Source: Candidatus Rifleibacteriota bacterium (GTDB lineage Bacteria > Riflebacteria > Ozemobacteria > Ozemobacterales > Ozemobacteraceae). Taken from it: a stretch of 64,000 nucleotides of DNA. The notes under the pieces are model-generated. The model was not told the DNA's origin. It saw only the letters and a list, made by a program, of their open reading frames with translations, and did no database searches. The stretch covers positions 29,872-93,871 of the forward strand of contig JAKQQP010000351.1 in assembly GCA_029564115.1 (NCBI GenBank), given 5' to 3'. A program made the position numbers and the translations under genes. Shown here one piece after another: positions 51,433 through 59,431 of this stretch. The first letter of the stretch is position 1. Every line of letters starts with the position of its first letter.

Positions 51433-52137
51433 TCAGCCAAAAATTTTCTGAATCATGAATGCTTCGGCAAAATAGAACCCCGATTCAGAACCACGAACCT
51501 TTGCCAGAGCCCGTAACACTTCAGGCGAGCGAGGGTGTGGGTCTGGCCGGGCCTCTGACCTGTAGGCAAGCATGGCGTTTATTTTAGCCTCAAGGTCTTC
51601 TGCCGAGATTTCTATGTAGCAGTTTGGCTCCCATTGCGCGGGCCGCAAATACCCGGTGCTGCTCGGCACTTCACCACACAAAACGGTAACATGGCGGTCG
51701 AGCCAGGGTCGGGTCGCTACCACCGCCGCATTGTGGCAATACTGATGGTCAATATTTGTGCAATATCGATGGTGAGTCAGAATCAGATCGGGCTTGATCT
51801 TATCGGTAAGCGCTTCAAGCCAGTGAATTGCCTCGAGCAGCGAATGAGAATCCATTTCGTTATCGGGAAAATGCCCGGTGTGAATATTCTGCCCGGCGAC
51901 GCCCAGCAGTGCCAGAGCTTGCTGGCAGTCATTCTGCAACTCATCAAGAGCCGCTTCACGGTCTTGAGGATCTTTCTGCACATTTCTGCGGCTGTGAATC
52001 CCGGTTGCGGGTATGGCGACATGAATTGTGGCCCCCATACGGCTCAATTTGGCCATGAACCCGCCAGCTGCCAAAGCCTCGTCGTCAGGGTGTGCAAAAA
52101 AAACAAGCACTGTTCGAAATCGCCTTAAATCAAGCAT
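51433..52137 (-). CDS. PIG-L/LmbE-family deacetylase
   Basis: 234 residues from ATG 52137 (AAAGGGA upstream); eight-base overlap with the formyltransferase gene. Zinc motif AHPDDEALAAGG (~residues 16-27) and a second metal/His region (TGHFPDNEMD, LTHHRYCTNIDHQYCHNAAV) identify the PIG-L family, which removes acetyl groups from N-acetylated sugars. In this pair it could deacetylate a sugar amine that the formyltransferase then N-formylates (inference). Confidence 0.9.
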   Translation of the reverse strand: MLDLRRFRTVLVFFAHPDDEALAAGGFMAKLSRMGATIHVAIPATGIHSRRNVQKDPQDREAALDELQNDCQQALALLGVAGQNIHTGHFPDNEMDSHSLLEAIHWLEALTDKIKPDLILTHHRYCTNIDHQYCHNAAVVATRPWLDRHVTVLCGEVPSSTGYLRPAQWEPNCYIEISAEDLEAKINAMLAYRSEARPDPHPRSPEVLRALAKVRGSESGFYFAEAFMIQKIFG

Positions 52138-52834
52138 TATTAGCATTCCCTTTCTTCAGAAGGGTTATTTTTACATCCGCCTCGATAGAGTCTGTTCTAA
52201 GAGCCGGCCGCGAGAACTCCAACCTGAAATTACCCAGCTCGGCGAAAGCTGCCGGATAACCCTCGGCATCGAGCATGCGCAGATGATCAAAAAGCTTGGC
52301 AAGGGTATCGCAATCTGCCGAGATACGACTCTGCTCTGGTCTGCGGCGCTTAAAAACAGCGACTTCGCCGCTTTGCGGAACCGGTTCAGGGCGCTGCAGA
52401 ACTATAAACTCTATCATTTCAGCTATTCTGGCAGCTGCACGCATGTATATTTCTTCTGCGAGACCATGCAGGCAGAGAGGCAATTTGAGATAAACCGGGC
52501 CGGCATCGAGTTCGGCTGTCATTTTCAGGGCTGTAATCATGGTATCGACGTGCCCAGCAGCGATCAAATTCTGCAGGGGGCTCCCACCGCGGCCATAGGG
52601 CAGATCAGTCATGTGAAAGCACACACATTCCGTCATCTGGAGAATTTCTTGTGGAACCAGAGCGCTCCAGTGAGGGAAAAAGATATATTCAGGCTGCAAT
52701 TTTGCGACCAGAGCCGCATTCAAGTCAGCCGGGTCAGAAAGATAGTGCCACTGGCCCGGCAGCTTTGCCGCAATTTTCTCAAAGGTTCTCTCAGCCCATG
52801 GCTTACACGACGCCACGATAAAAACCCGCTCCAT
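52130..52834 (-). CDS. Formyltransferase-fold protein (sugar N-formyltransferase-like)
   Basis: 234 residues with the Fmt/ArnA-type core: FFPHWSALVPQEIL, CFHMTDLPYGRGGSPLQNLI and MTAELDAGPVYLKLPL, the pattern in which a formyl group is moved from N10-formyl-tetrahydrofolate. It is shorter than Fmt and lacks its tRNA-binding C-domain, so sugar or amine N-formylation is more likely. The catalytic Asn of the usual N-H-D triad is not evident (CFHMTD), which may mean altered chemistry. Coupled to the PIG-L gene. Confidence 0.75.
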   Translation of the reverse strand: MERVFIVASCKPWAERTFEKIAAKLPGQWHYLSDPADLNAALVAKLQPEYIFFPHWSALVPQEILQMTECVCFHMTDLPYGRGGSPLQNLIAAGHVDTMITALKMTAELDAGPVYLKLPLCLHGLAEEIYMRAAARIAEMIEFIVLQRPEPVPQSGEVAVFKRRRPEQSRISADCDTLAKLFDHLRMLDAEGYPAAFAELGNFRLEFSRPALRTDSIEADVKITLLKKGNANNA

Positions 52835-52854
52835 AAAAATACGCCCATCCGTTA

Positions 52855-52880
52855 TAGAATTTGCAGACCCGCAAATTCTA
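52855..52880. repeat. Perfect 10-bp inverted repeat in divergent promoter region
   Basis: TAGAATTTGC and GCAAATTCTA separated by AGACCC, inside the 130-base gap between the formyltransferase gene (-) and the NapH-TPR gene (+). A TATAAC on the minus strand (52856-52851) overlaps its edge. Candidate operator, or a hairpin in the leader. Confidence 0.75.
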
Positions 52881-52964
52881 ACATATCGAAGCTTTTAATT
52901 TTGCAGCAAATACTTTATATTTTCTGAATCAGGGATCACCCAATTAAATTTTGTGAGGAATGCC

Positions 52965-54968
52965 ATGTTTTGGGCTAGATATCGACGAACACTGCTTTTT
53001 TTCGTATATTTTCTCTTCTTTTTTCATACGGCCCTGTGGCATTACTGGGGCTACGAAGGCGTCGGGCACCTTGGGTTCGGTGAATTTTTCGCCACCTTGC
53101 GCTCTGGCATAATAACCGCAGGAACCATATTTTCAATTCTGGTGTTTATGCACGCTCTTCTGTTCGGGGGCCTTTTCTGCGGCTGGTTGTGCCACTGGGG
53201 CATAACCCAGGACCTGGCCGCCTGGATAATGAAAAAAGCCGGAATCAAGCCCAGAATGCAACATCTGAATTCCCGCCTGATACCGTGGATATGGTTTCTG
53301 ATTTTGATTGGTCAGGTCGTGATTTACTGGGCTTACAACGGATTCCCGACGAGTTTTTCTTTCAATCCGTCAGCGACACCCGTATGGTCAGGTGTACCCA
53401 GGTCTATTCTGCTCATCTGCCTGACTACTATGGTCAGCGGTTTTATTCTTATCTTTCTTTTTGGTGAAAGAGCCTTCTGCAGAAGCATCTGCACTTTCAG
53501 GCTCTGGTTCAGCTGGTTTGAACGCATTGCACCACACAAAATAAGACAAACGGGAGAATGCGTTTCATGCCAGCGCGAATGCACCGATGTCTGCCCCATG
53601 GGACTTGACGTTGCCGCCGAGATTCGTGATCTGGGGCATGTCAAAAACACTGAATGCATCAAATGCCATATATGCATCGGAGCCTGCCCCAATCAGGTTC
53701 TTGCTGCTTCACTCAGCAAAAACGGTTTTCATAAAGATGGCTCGCCGGCACCGCAAAAACCGGCGTTGAGTTCCTCTGTCTCTCTTGTTCAGGGGGCCAT
53801 GGCCATTATCGTGCTGGTCGCCTTCGGTTTTGATGTCGGCGGCAACATCTCTTTGTCGCTGGGCTTTTTAAGCGGACTTCTTTTAACAAGAATATGGCAT
53901 ACCCGCAGTATAAGCCTTTTCGAAATCATCACTACCATTCTTGTCGTCACCGGGCTCTACTTCAAAGACGACATGAATGATGCAACATCTTTATTAAAAG
54001 GGCTTGCCGCTCTGACTGTCTTCGTCTTAGCCGCCAGATCTGTAGATTTCAGCCGTGGTTTCGCTTTTATAAACAATTCAGCGCCCAGACTCGCTGTCTC
54101 GAAGGTTCTGATCGTCATTGTATTGTTTATTGCTTCTGTAGCCGGTTTCAGCGAAGCAAAAACCAGCATTTTAATCCACAAAGCAAACGCTGCCCGCAAA
54201 AACAATGACCACACCACATACGCCACCATCATGGAAAGCTGCGCAAGTGGCCATTCAGACCCTGCCGGAGCCTATTCTGACCTTGCCCGGGCCCAGCTGC
54301 AGATAAATCAGCCCGAAAAGGCAGCAGAAAGCTTTAAAAAGAGTCTGCAGATCAATTTCTCGGTTCCAGTCGCCATAAACATGTTTGAAATACTCAAAGA
54401 TTTTGGCAACGAAACGGTCGCTGAAGATTTCTCCCGCTATTTAACCATGCAATACCCTGAAAGCGACCAGTTCAGCTTCATGACAGGGACGCTCCTTCTC
54501 GAAAAAGGCTCTCTTAACGAAGCGGAAAAAATATTTACCGATCTTATCGCCAGGCAACCCGACCATCACGACAGCTATATCGCCATGGGAGAAGTTCGCC
54601 TGCAACAGAGCCGCCTTGACGAGGCCGAAGAATTCTATCGGCGAGCCTATGCCATTTTGCCGGCCAGCGCAGCTTTCTTCGTCGCAGATATTCATTTCCG
54701 CAAAGGGCTGCATGCCCAGGCCGAAGCATTCTACGAAGAAGCAGCCAGCAAAAACCCGCCCAACATAGCCATACTTATGGAACAGGGCGAGAATTTTCTG
54801 CGTCAGAACAAGCTTCGCGAGGCAATCGATACCTGGCAAAAAGCTCTACAGATAGACCCCGATTTTGACCTGGCCAAAGAATGTATCACCAACACTGAAG
54901 CGACACTCACAGCCAGAAAAGCGGCCATTCTCGGGCGACCTGCAGATTCGACACCGCCGCCAGAATAA
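52965..54968 (+). CDS. NapH/CcoG-like iron-sulfur membrane protein fused to TPR domain
   Basis: 667 residues from ATG 52965 (GAGG six bases upstream; GTG 52953 rejected). Several transmembrane helices are joined by the NapH/NosR signatures C72xxxC76 (FCGWLCHWG) and C172xxxC176 (FCRSICTF), then two ferredoxin motifs (C199-C210 and C231-C241: CVSCQRECTDVCP, CIKCHICIGACP), more hydrophobic helices (~275-400) and a C-terminal TPR region (~410-655). Electron-transfer membrane proteins of this type normally end after the clusters; the TPR addition is unusual. Electron donor and acceptor unknown. Confidence 0.88.
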   Translation: MFWARYRRTLLFFVYFLFFFHTALWHYWGYEGVGHLGFGEFFATLRSGIITAGTIFSILVFMHALLFGGLFCGWLCHWGITQDLAAWIMKKAGIKPRMQHLNSRLIPWIWFLILIGQVVIYWAYNGFPTSFSFNPSATPVWSGVPRSILLICLTTMVSGFILIFLFGERAFCRSICTFRLWFSWFERIAPHKIRQTGECVSCQRECTDVCPMGLDVAAEIRDLGHVKNTECIKCHICIGACPNQVLAASLSKNGFHKDGSPAPQKPALSSSVSLVQGAMAIIVLVAFGFDVGGNISLSLGFLSGLLLTRIWHTRSISLFEIITTILVVTGLYFKDDMNDATSLLKGLAALTVFVLAARSVDFSRGFAFINNSAPRLAVSKVLIVIVLFIASVAGFSEAKTSILIHKANAARKNNDHTTYATIMESCASGHSDPAGAYSDLARAQLQINQPEKAAESFKKSLQINFSVPVAINMFEILKDFGNETVAEDFSRYLTMQYPESDQFSFMTGTLLLEKGSLNEAEKIFTDLIARQPDHHDSYIAMGEVRLQQSRLDEAEEFYRRAYAILPASAAFFVADIHFRKGLHAQAEAFYEEAASKNPPNIAILMEQGENFLRQNKLREAIDTWQKALQIDPDFDLAKECITNTEATLTARKAAILGRPADSTPPPE

Positions 54969-54978
54969 CTGATCGGCT

Positions 54979-56010
54979 TCAGCCAAGTCTGCGCCCAACC
55001 GCCTCTGCGACTCTGGCGGCCTGTGCGCAGACTGCCTTGTATTCATCCGGGCTTATCGACTGCGTTCCATCAGAAAAAGCGTCTTCAGGCTGATCATGAA
55101 CCTCAAGCATCACGCCGTCAGCTCCAGCAGCCAGACTGCCCATGGTCAGTGGTGAAACCAGGCTACGGCGGCCACTGGCATGACTGGGGTCGACAATCAC
55201 CGGAAGATGAGAAAGCTCTTTGAGAGCCGGAACAGCCCCAATATCGAGACTGAACCTGGTAAAATGTTCAAAAGTTCTGATGCCACGCTCGCAAAGAATA
55301 ACTTCGGTGTTGCCATACGAAATCAGGTATTCAGCGGCGCAAAGCAGCTCTTCGATGCTCGCTCCCATACCGCGTTTCAGAATTACCGGCTTTTTTATCT
55401 GCCCGAGATGTTTGAGCAACTGAAAATTGCTCATATTGCGTGTGCCAACCTGGATAATATCAGCATAATCAGCCACGAGCTCAGCCTCAAACGGATCTCT
55501 TACCTCTGTCAGAACCAACATGCCCGTCTGTCGGCGAATATTTGCCAGGATAGGGATGCCAGCCTTGCCAAGCCCTTGAAAGCTGTAGGGCGAAGATCTC
55601 GGTTTAAAAATCATGCCACGAAATACCTGCGCACCGGCAATCCTGATTTTTTCTGCGAGCCTTAGGGCGCTCTCTTCTGTTTCGATGGCACATGGGCCGG
55701 CAATCATCACAGCGGCCGTTCCGCCAAAAGTCACCTGAGTGCCGTTTTGATTCGAAACTTTCACCAGAGAATTGCGGCGCTGGCACCGCCTCGAGGCGAG
55801 AAAATAAGAATACCTGCCGGGAATTACTTCTGCGACTCCACTCCAACTGCCTATTTCACGACCGGCGTCTTCGGCTTCAGGACCATCGATAGACACGAGA
55901 ATTCGCCCATATTGATTGACAAGCCTGGTGAAAAAACCTTTGCGTTGAAGCTTCAGGCACAGATCCTGCTGCTGCTGACCTGTCAGTGAATTGTCCAATA
56001 CCAGAATCAT
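54979..56010 (-). CDS. aroF: 3-deoxy-7-phosphoheptulonate (DAHP) synthase, type I-beta
   Basis: 343 residues: an N-terminal ferredoxin-like/ACT-like domain (~1-75) and the TIM-barrel core. Motifs: MIAGPCAIETEE, FKPRSSPYSFQGLG, GTRNMSNFQLLKHLG, VILKRGMGAS, LCERGIRTF, VIVDPSHASGRR and GVMLEVHDQPEDAFSDG. First step of aromatic amino-acid biosynthesis. Last gene downstream of hutI with a 32-base gap, so it may be read through from the hut operon, an odd pairing. Confidence 0.95.
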   Translation of the reverse strand: MILVLDNSLTGQQQQDLCLKLQRKGFFTRLVNQYGRILVSIDGPEAEDAGREIGSWSGVAEVIPGRYSYFLASRRCQRRNSLVKVSNQNGTQVTFGGTAAVMIAGPCAIETEESALRLAEKIRIAGAQVFRGMIFKPRSSPYSFQGLGKAGIPILANIRRQTGMLVLTEVRDPFEAELVADYADIIQVGTRNMSNFQLLKHLGQIKKPVILKRGMGASIEELLCAAEYLISYGNTEVILCERGIRTFEHFTRFSLDIGAVPALKELSHLPVIVDPSHASGRRSLVSPLTMGSLAAGADGVMLEVHDQPEDAFSDGTQSISPDEYKAVCAQAARVAEAVGRRLG

Positions 56011-56042
56011 GCTGTGGCTCCTTCGCCAAAACCCGAAAATTT

Positions 56043-57332
56043 TTATGGTTCGCCGAAAACCGGCACGCCGTCAATAATAAGTTCGTAAAGACCGTTCTGC
56101 CCGACCTGATAACCGATCTGGCGGTATGAATCAAGGGCAAACAGCGCCAGATCCATGCGACGGCCAGCTTCGATAGCACCGATTTCATTGCCAAGGTCGA
56201 GCGCATGGGCAGCGTGAAGCGTGCCGGCGATCAGCGCCTCGGAAGCACTCATTTTAAGCTGCAGCATGGCCAGCGACTGGATGATTCCGGCGCCAAGAAA
56301 CTGGCAACTGCCGGGGTTATGATCTGAGGCCACAGCCAGCGGCAACCCAGCTTCAATCATCTTTCTGGCATTGGCATGATGCGCTTCCATCAGATAAGTA
56401 GATGTACCAGGCAGAACCGTCGGGATAACGCCGCTGTCAACAAGTCTGCTGATGCCGGCTTCACCGGTCATGAGCAGATGATCGGCACTGGTGGCACCAA
56501 GCTCGACAGCAAGATCGACACCGCCGAGAACGTTCACTTCATCGGCATGAATTTTAGCTTTTAAACCGTGCTTCAAGCCGGCCTCGAGAATGCGGCGCGA
56601 CTGCGCTACTGAAAATGCCTTGTTTTCGGTAAAAACATCGTTAAAATCAGCCAGACCAGATTTTGCAACGGCAGGAATCCAGACATCGCAGATTTCTTTC
56701 ACAAAGTCTTCGGGGTTCTCACGACGATCTGCCGGAACAGCATGCGCCCCCATAAAGGTGGCAACTATTCTTGCCGGGTAGGCATTACGAAGTCTGTCGA
56801 TGACTCGCAGCATCTTCATTTCGTTGTCGAGATCGAGCCCGTAACCGGTTTTTATCTCGATAGTCGAAACACCTGTTTTCATTACCAGTTCAAGGCGTTC
56901 AGCAGATCTCACGAAGATATCATCTTCGCTGAGATTGCGAATAGCGCTGGTAGTACGCAATATGCCGCCACCGGCAGCGAGAATATCGAGATAGCTCCGG
57001 CCCTGAACGCGCATTTCAAATTCGTCACTGCGATCTCCGGCATAAACGAGATGGGTGTGAGAATCGACAAAACCCGGCACAGCCAGCAGCCCAGAACCGT
57101 TAAAAAACTTTGTATCTTCGGCGATTTCAACGTTTTGGGTTAGATCGGCAGCCGGGCCGACCCAGACGATTCGACCTTCACAGCTCGCAATAGAAACGTT
57201 TTTATGCTCTTCGACAAGCCAGCTGACTGGGGTTCCCCGACCACGGTAAGGCTGCGGAAACAGCACAGCGCTGTCGAGATTGTGCACTATAAAGTCGGCG
57301 ACCGGAATAGTTCCTGAATCATTTTTAATCAT
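56043..57332 (-). CDS. hutI: Imidazolonepropionase
   Basis: 429 residues. Amidohydrolase fold with metal motif VDSHTHLVYAGDR (~residues 89-101), STIEIKTGYGLD, TFMGAHAVP, KIHADEVN, LGATSADHLL and VASDHNPGSC. Hydrolyses imidazolone propionate in histidine breakdown. GGAG precedes the start, 13 bases after hutH. hutU and hutG/hutF are not in the window. Confidence 0.96.
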   Translation of the reverse strand: MIKNDSGTIPVADFIVHNLDSAVLFPQPYRGRGTPVSWLVEEHKNVSIASCEGRIVWVGPAADLTQNVEIAEDTKFFNGSGLLAVPGFVDSHTHLVYAGDRSDEFEMRVQGRSYLDILAAGGGILRTTSAIRNLSEDDIFVRSAERLELVMKTGVSTIEIKTGYGLDLDNEMKMLRVIDRLRNAYPARIVATFMGAHAVPADRRENPEDFVKEICDVWIPAVAKSGLADFNDVFTENKAFSVAQSRRILEAGLKHGLKAKIHADEVNVLGGVDLAVELGATSADHLLMTGEAGISRLVDSGVIPTVLPGTSTYLMEAHHANARKMIEAGLPLAVASDHNPGSCQFLGAGIIQSLAMLQLKMSASEALIAGTLHAAHALDLGNEIGAIEAGRRMDLALFALDSYRQIGYQVGQNGLYELIIDGVPVFGEP

Positions 57333-57345
57333 TGTTCGCTCCAGT

Positions 57346-58866
57346 TCAGACGATTTTTACGGCCTGAGTCACTCTGTCGATAAGCCGGCCTTCCCAGAGC
57401 AGGTCTTTGGCAGCCCTGAGATCCGGGGCGAGAATTCTATCTTCACCGAGGGCGTCGACATGCTCGCGCAGAAGCTCATAAGCAACCGCGCTGCCTTTTC
57501 CCAGGCGCAGGGGTTTGACAAATTCATATGCCTGGGCGGCGCTCACCCACTCGATAGCCAGAACCTGAGCCGTATGTTCGAGAATTTTCGCAGCTTTTCG
57601 GGCAGCGATGGTGCCCATGCTGACATGGTCTTCCTGGTAAGCAGAGGTCGGTATTGAATCAACCGATGCCGGGTGAGCCAGTATTTTGTTTTCACTGACG
57701 AGCGAGGCGGCGGTATATTGAATGATCATCAAGCCTGAATTCACGCCGGGGTCAACCGAAAGAAAAGGCTTGGTCTCGTTGATCAAAGGGTTCAGGAGGC
57801 GGTCGATACGCCGTTCGCTGATATTAGCCAATTCAGACATGACAATGCCAAGAAAATCGCCGGCAAAAGCCATCGGCTGACCGTGAAAATGCCCACCCGA
57901 AATAATTTTGTCTTCGCTGAGAATGATCGGGTTGTCGGTTACTGCGTTCAATTCTATAGTCACCTGGTCGACCAGATGATTCAAGTTTTCGCGGGTAGCG
58001 CCATGAACCTGCGGAATACATCTGAGGCTGTAGGCATCCTGAACCCGAGTGCAGCCAATGTGACTGTCTCTGACCTCAGAATTTTCGATGCAGGCCAGAA
58101 CATTGGCTGCGACCTGTTTAAGGCCGGGGTATGGCCGCAAAGCGATAAAATCAGGGTCAAAGGGTTTAGTAGAACCCTTTACCATTTCAAGGGTCATACT
58201 GGCAATGACGTCTGCCGACTTCGAAATGTGCAGAGAGCGATACAAAGCAAGAGCCAGCACCCCGGTCATCACTGAGGTTCCGTTGATCAGAGCCAGGCCC
58301 TCTTTGGCATGCAGCTGAATTGGCTTCAAACCAGCTTTTTCGAGAGCAGGCAAAGCGGGATACCTCTGACAGCAGTCGCCTCCCAGCACTTCACCTTCGC
58401 CCATCAGCACCAGCATGATGTGAGAGAGAGGGGCCAGATCACCGGAACACCCTACAGAGCCCTGCTGAGGGACCCAGGGAATGACGTCTTCGTTCACGAG
58501 AGCTGCAAGCGCTTCGATGAGCTCAGGTCGGACACCGCTCACACCATGCAAAAGTGAGTTAATGCGAATAGCTATCATCGCTCTGACAGCATCTTTGGGA
58601 AAAGGATCACCGACACCGGTTGCGTGGCTGCGAATCAGGTTGGTCTGCAGACGTTCGAGATCAGAACGCTCGATGCGGGTATTACAGAGATGCCCGAATC
58701 CAGTAGTGATGCCGTATACAACTCTGTTATCCTCGATCAGACGGTCGACGATATCACGCGACGCTTTTACCCGCTGCATCGCGTCTGCAGAGACACAGAC
58801 CTTTTCGCCGCTGGCAATTTTCCAGACTTTTTCCAAAGATAAATCGCTACCGTTCAATTCAATCAT
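57346..58866 (-). CDS. hutH: Histidine ammonia-lyase with Cys-Ser-Gly cofactor triad
   Basis: 506 residues from ATG 58866 (GGAAGGA eight bases upstream; 58929 rejected), the normal length. Removes ammonia from histidine to give urocanate. The MIO cofactor motif, normally Ala-Ser-Gly, reads C140-S141-G142 (GSVGCSGDLAPLSH). Catalytic Tyr in VYGITTGFG and His in SHATGVGDP are present, as are GHFHGQPMAFAGD and SIPTSAYQEDHVSMG. Cofactor formation from CSG is plausible since the Ser and Gly are kept. Operon with a ferredoxin gene (upstream) and hutI. Confidence 0.95.
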   Translation of the reverse strand: MIELNGSDLSLEKVWKIASGEKVCVSADAMQRVKASRDIVDRLIEDNRVVYGITTGFGHLCNTRIERSDLERLQTNLIRSHATGVGDPFPKDAVRAMIAIRINSLLHGVSGVRPELIEALAALVNEDVIPWVPQQGSVGCSGDLAPLSHIMLVLMGEGEVLGGDCCQRYPALPALEKAGLKPIQLHAKEGLALINGTSVMTGVLALALYRSLHISKSADVIASMTLEMVKGSTKPFDPDFIALRPYPGLKQVAANVLACIENSEVRDSHIGCTRVQDAYSLRCIPQVHGATRENLNHLVDQVTIELNAVTDNPIILSEDKIISGGHFHGQPMAFAGDFLGIVMSELANISERRIDRLLNPLINETKPFLSVDPGVNSGLMIIQYTAASLVSENKILAHPASVDSIPTSAYQEDHVSMGTIAARKAAKILEHTAQVLAIEWVSAAQAYEFVKPLRLGKGSAVAYELLREHVDALGEDRILAPDLRAAKDLLWEGRLIDRVTQAVKIV

Positions 58867-58897
58867 TTCTGTTTTCCTTCCGACTCGGTGAAGTGTA

Positions 58898-59176
58898 TCA
58901 GGCCTTTTGGCCTTCTGGATGTTCTTCATGTTCTTCCAGTGGCCGACAGATTATGGCATTGCGCGGGCAGTTTTTCTCGCAAACGGTGCAGCCAATACAG
59001 TTACGCGCATTGGCTTTTTCGACGGTTCCTTTGACGGTTCGTCTGAACACCTGCCCTGGGCATATTTTAACGCACAGGCAGCACTGAATACAGAGTTTTT
59101 GGTCGAGGCTGCTGATAAAACGCGGCACCCATTCAAAGCCTCCGAGAGTATAGTTAACTTGTGCTGATCGGCTCAT
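58898..59176 (-). CDS. 2[4Fe-4S] ferredoxin, first gene of hut operon
   Basis: 92 residues if started at ATG 59176, seven bases after an extended -10; ATG 59185 overlaps that element. Two cluster motifs: CIQCCLCVKICPGQV (~residues 31-45) and CIGCTVCEKNCPRNAI (~62-77), joined by a short basic linker; the N-terminal 30 residues are not ferredoxin-like. Small electron carrier. Why it precedes hutH is unclear; perhaps it serves a reductase elsewhere. Confidence 0.88.
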   Translation of the reverse strand: MSRSAQVNYTLGGFEWVPRFISSLDQKLCIQCCLCVKICPGQVFRRTVKGTVEKANARNCIGCTVCEKNCPRNAIICRPLEEHEEHPEGQKA

Positions 59177-59183
59177 GGGTCGC

Positions 59184-59192
59184 ATTATACCA
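59184..59192 (-). promoter_or_regulatory. Extended -10 promoter of ferredoxin-hut operon (leaderless)
   Basis: Minus strand TGGTATAAT (TGnTATAAT) ends seven bases before ATG 59176, which has no SD, so the transcript probably begins at the start codon. Confidence 0.65.
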
Positions 59193-59360
59193 CAATACTT
59201 CCGGCAAGCCTGCAAATTCTCGTCAGATTCTCAGTGAATGTTGTGACCGCGCGCCGGCTTGATGCGAAAATATGTAAAAGATGACAGGCAGAATCGCCGA
59301 TCGGATGTCGAGTGATTAATCAGTATTTTTTCGTATTCTTTCTATTTTTTGAGGTTTTTC

Positions 59361-59390
59361 TTGATTTTTCGCGCTTTTTTCTTTTATATT
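59361..59390 (+). promoter_or_regulatory. Possible promoter of the DUF1576 gene
   Basis: TTGATT (59361-59366), 18-base spacer, TATATT (59385-59390) in T-rich DNA 40 bases upstream of the ATG. Confidence 0.45.
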
Positions 59391-59431
59391 TTGCATCTGC
59401 ACAAAAAATTAATATCAACTGCCTGAGGAAT

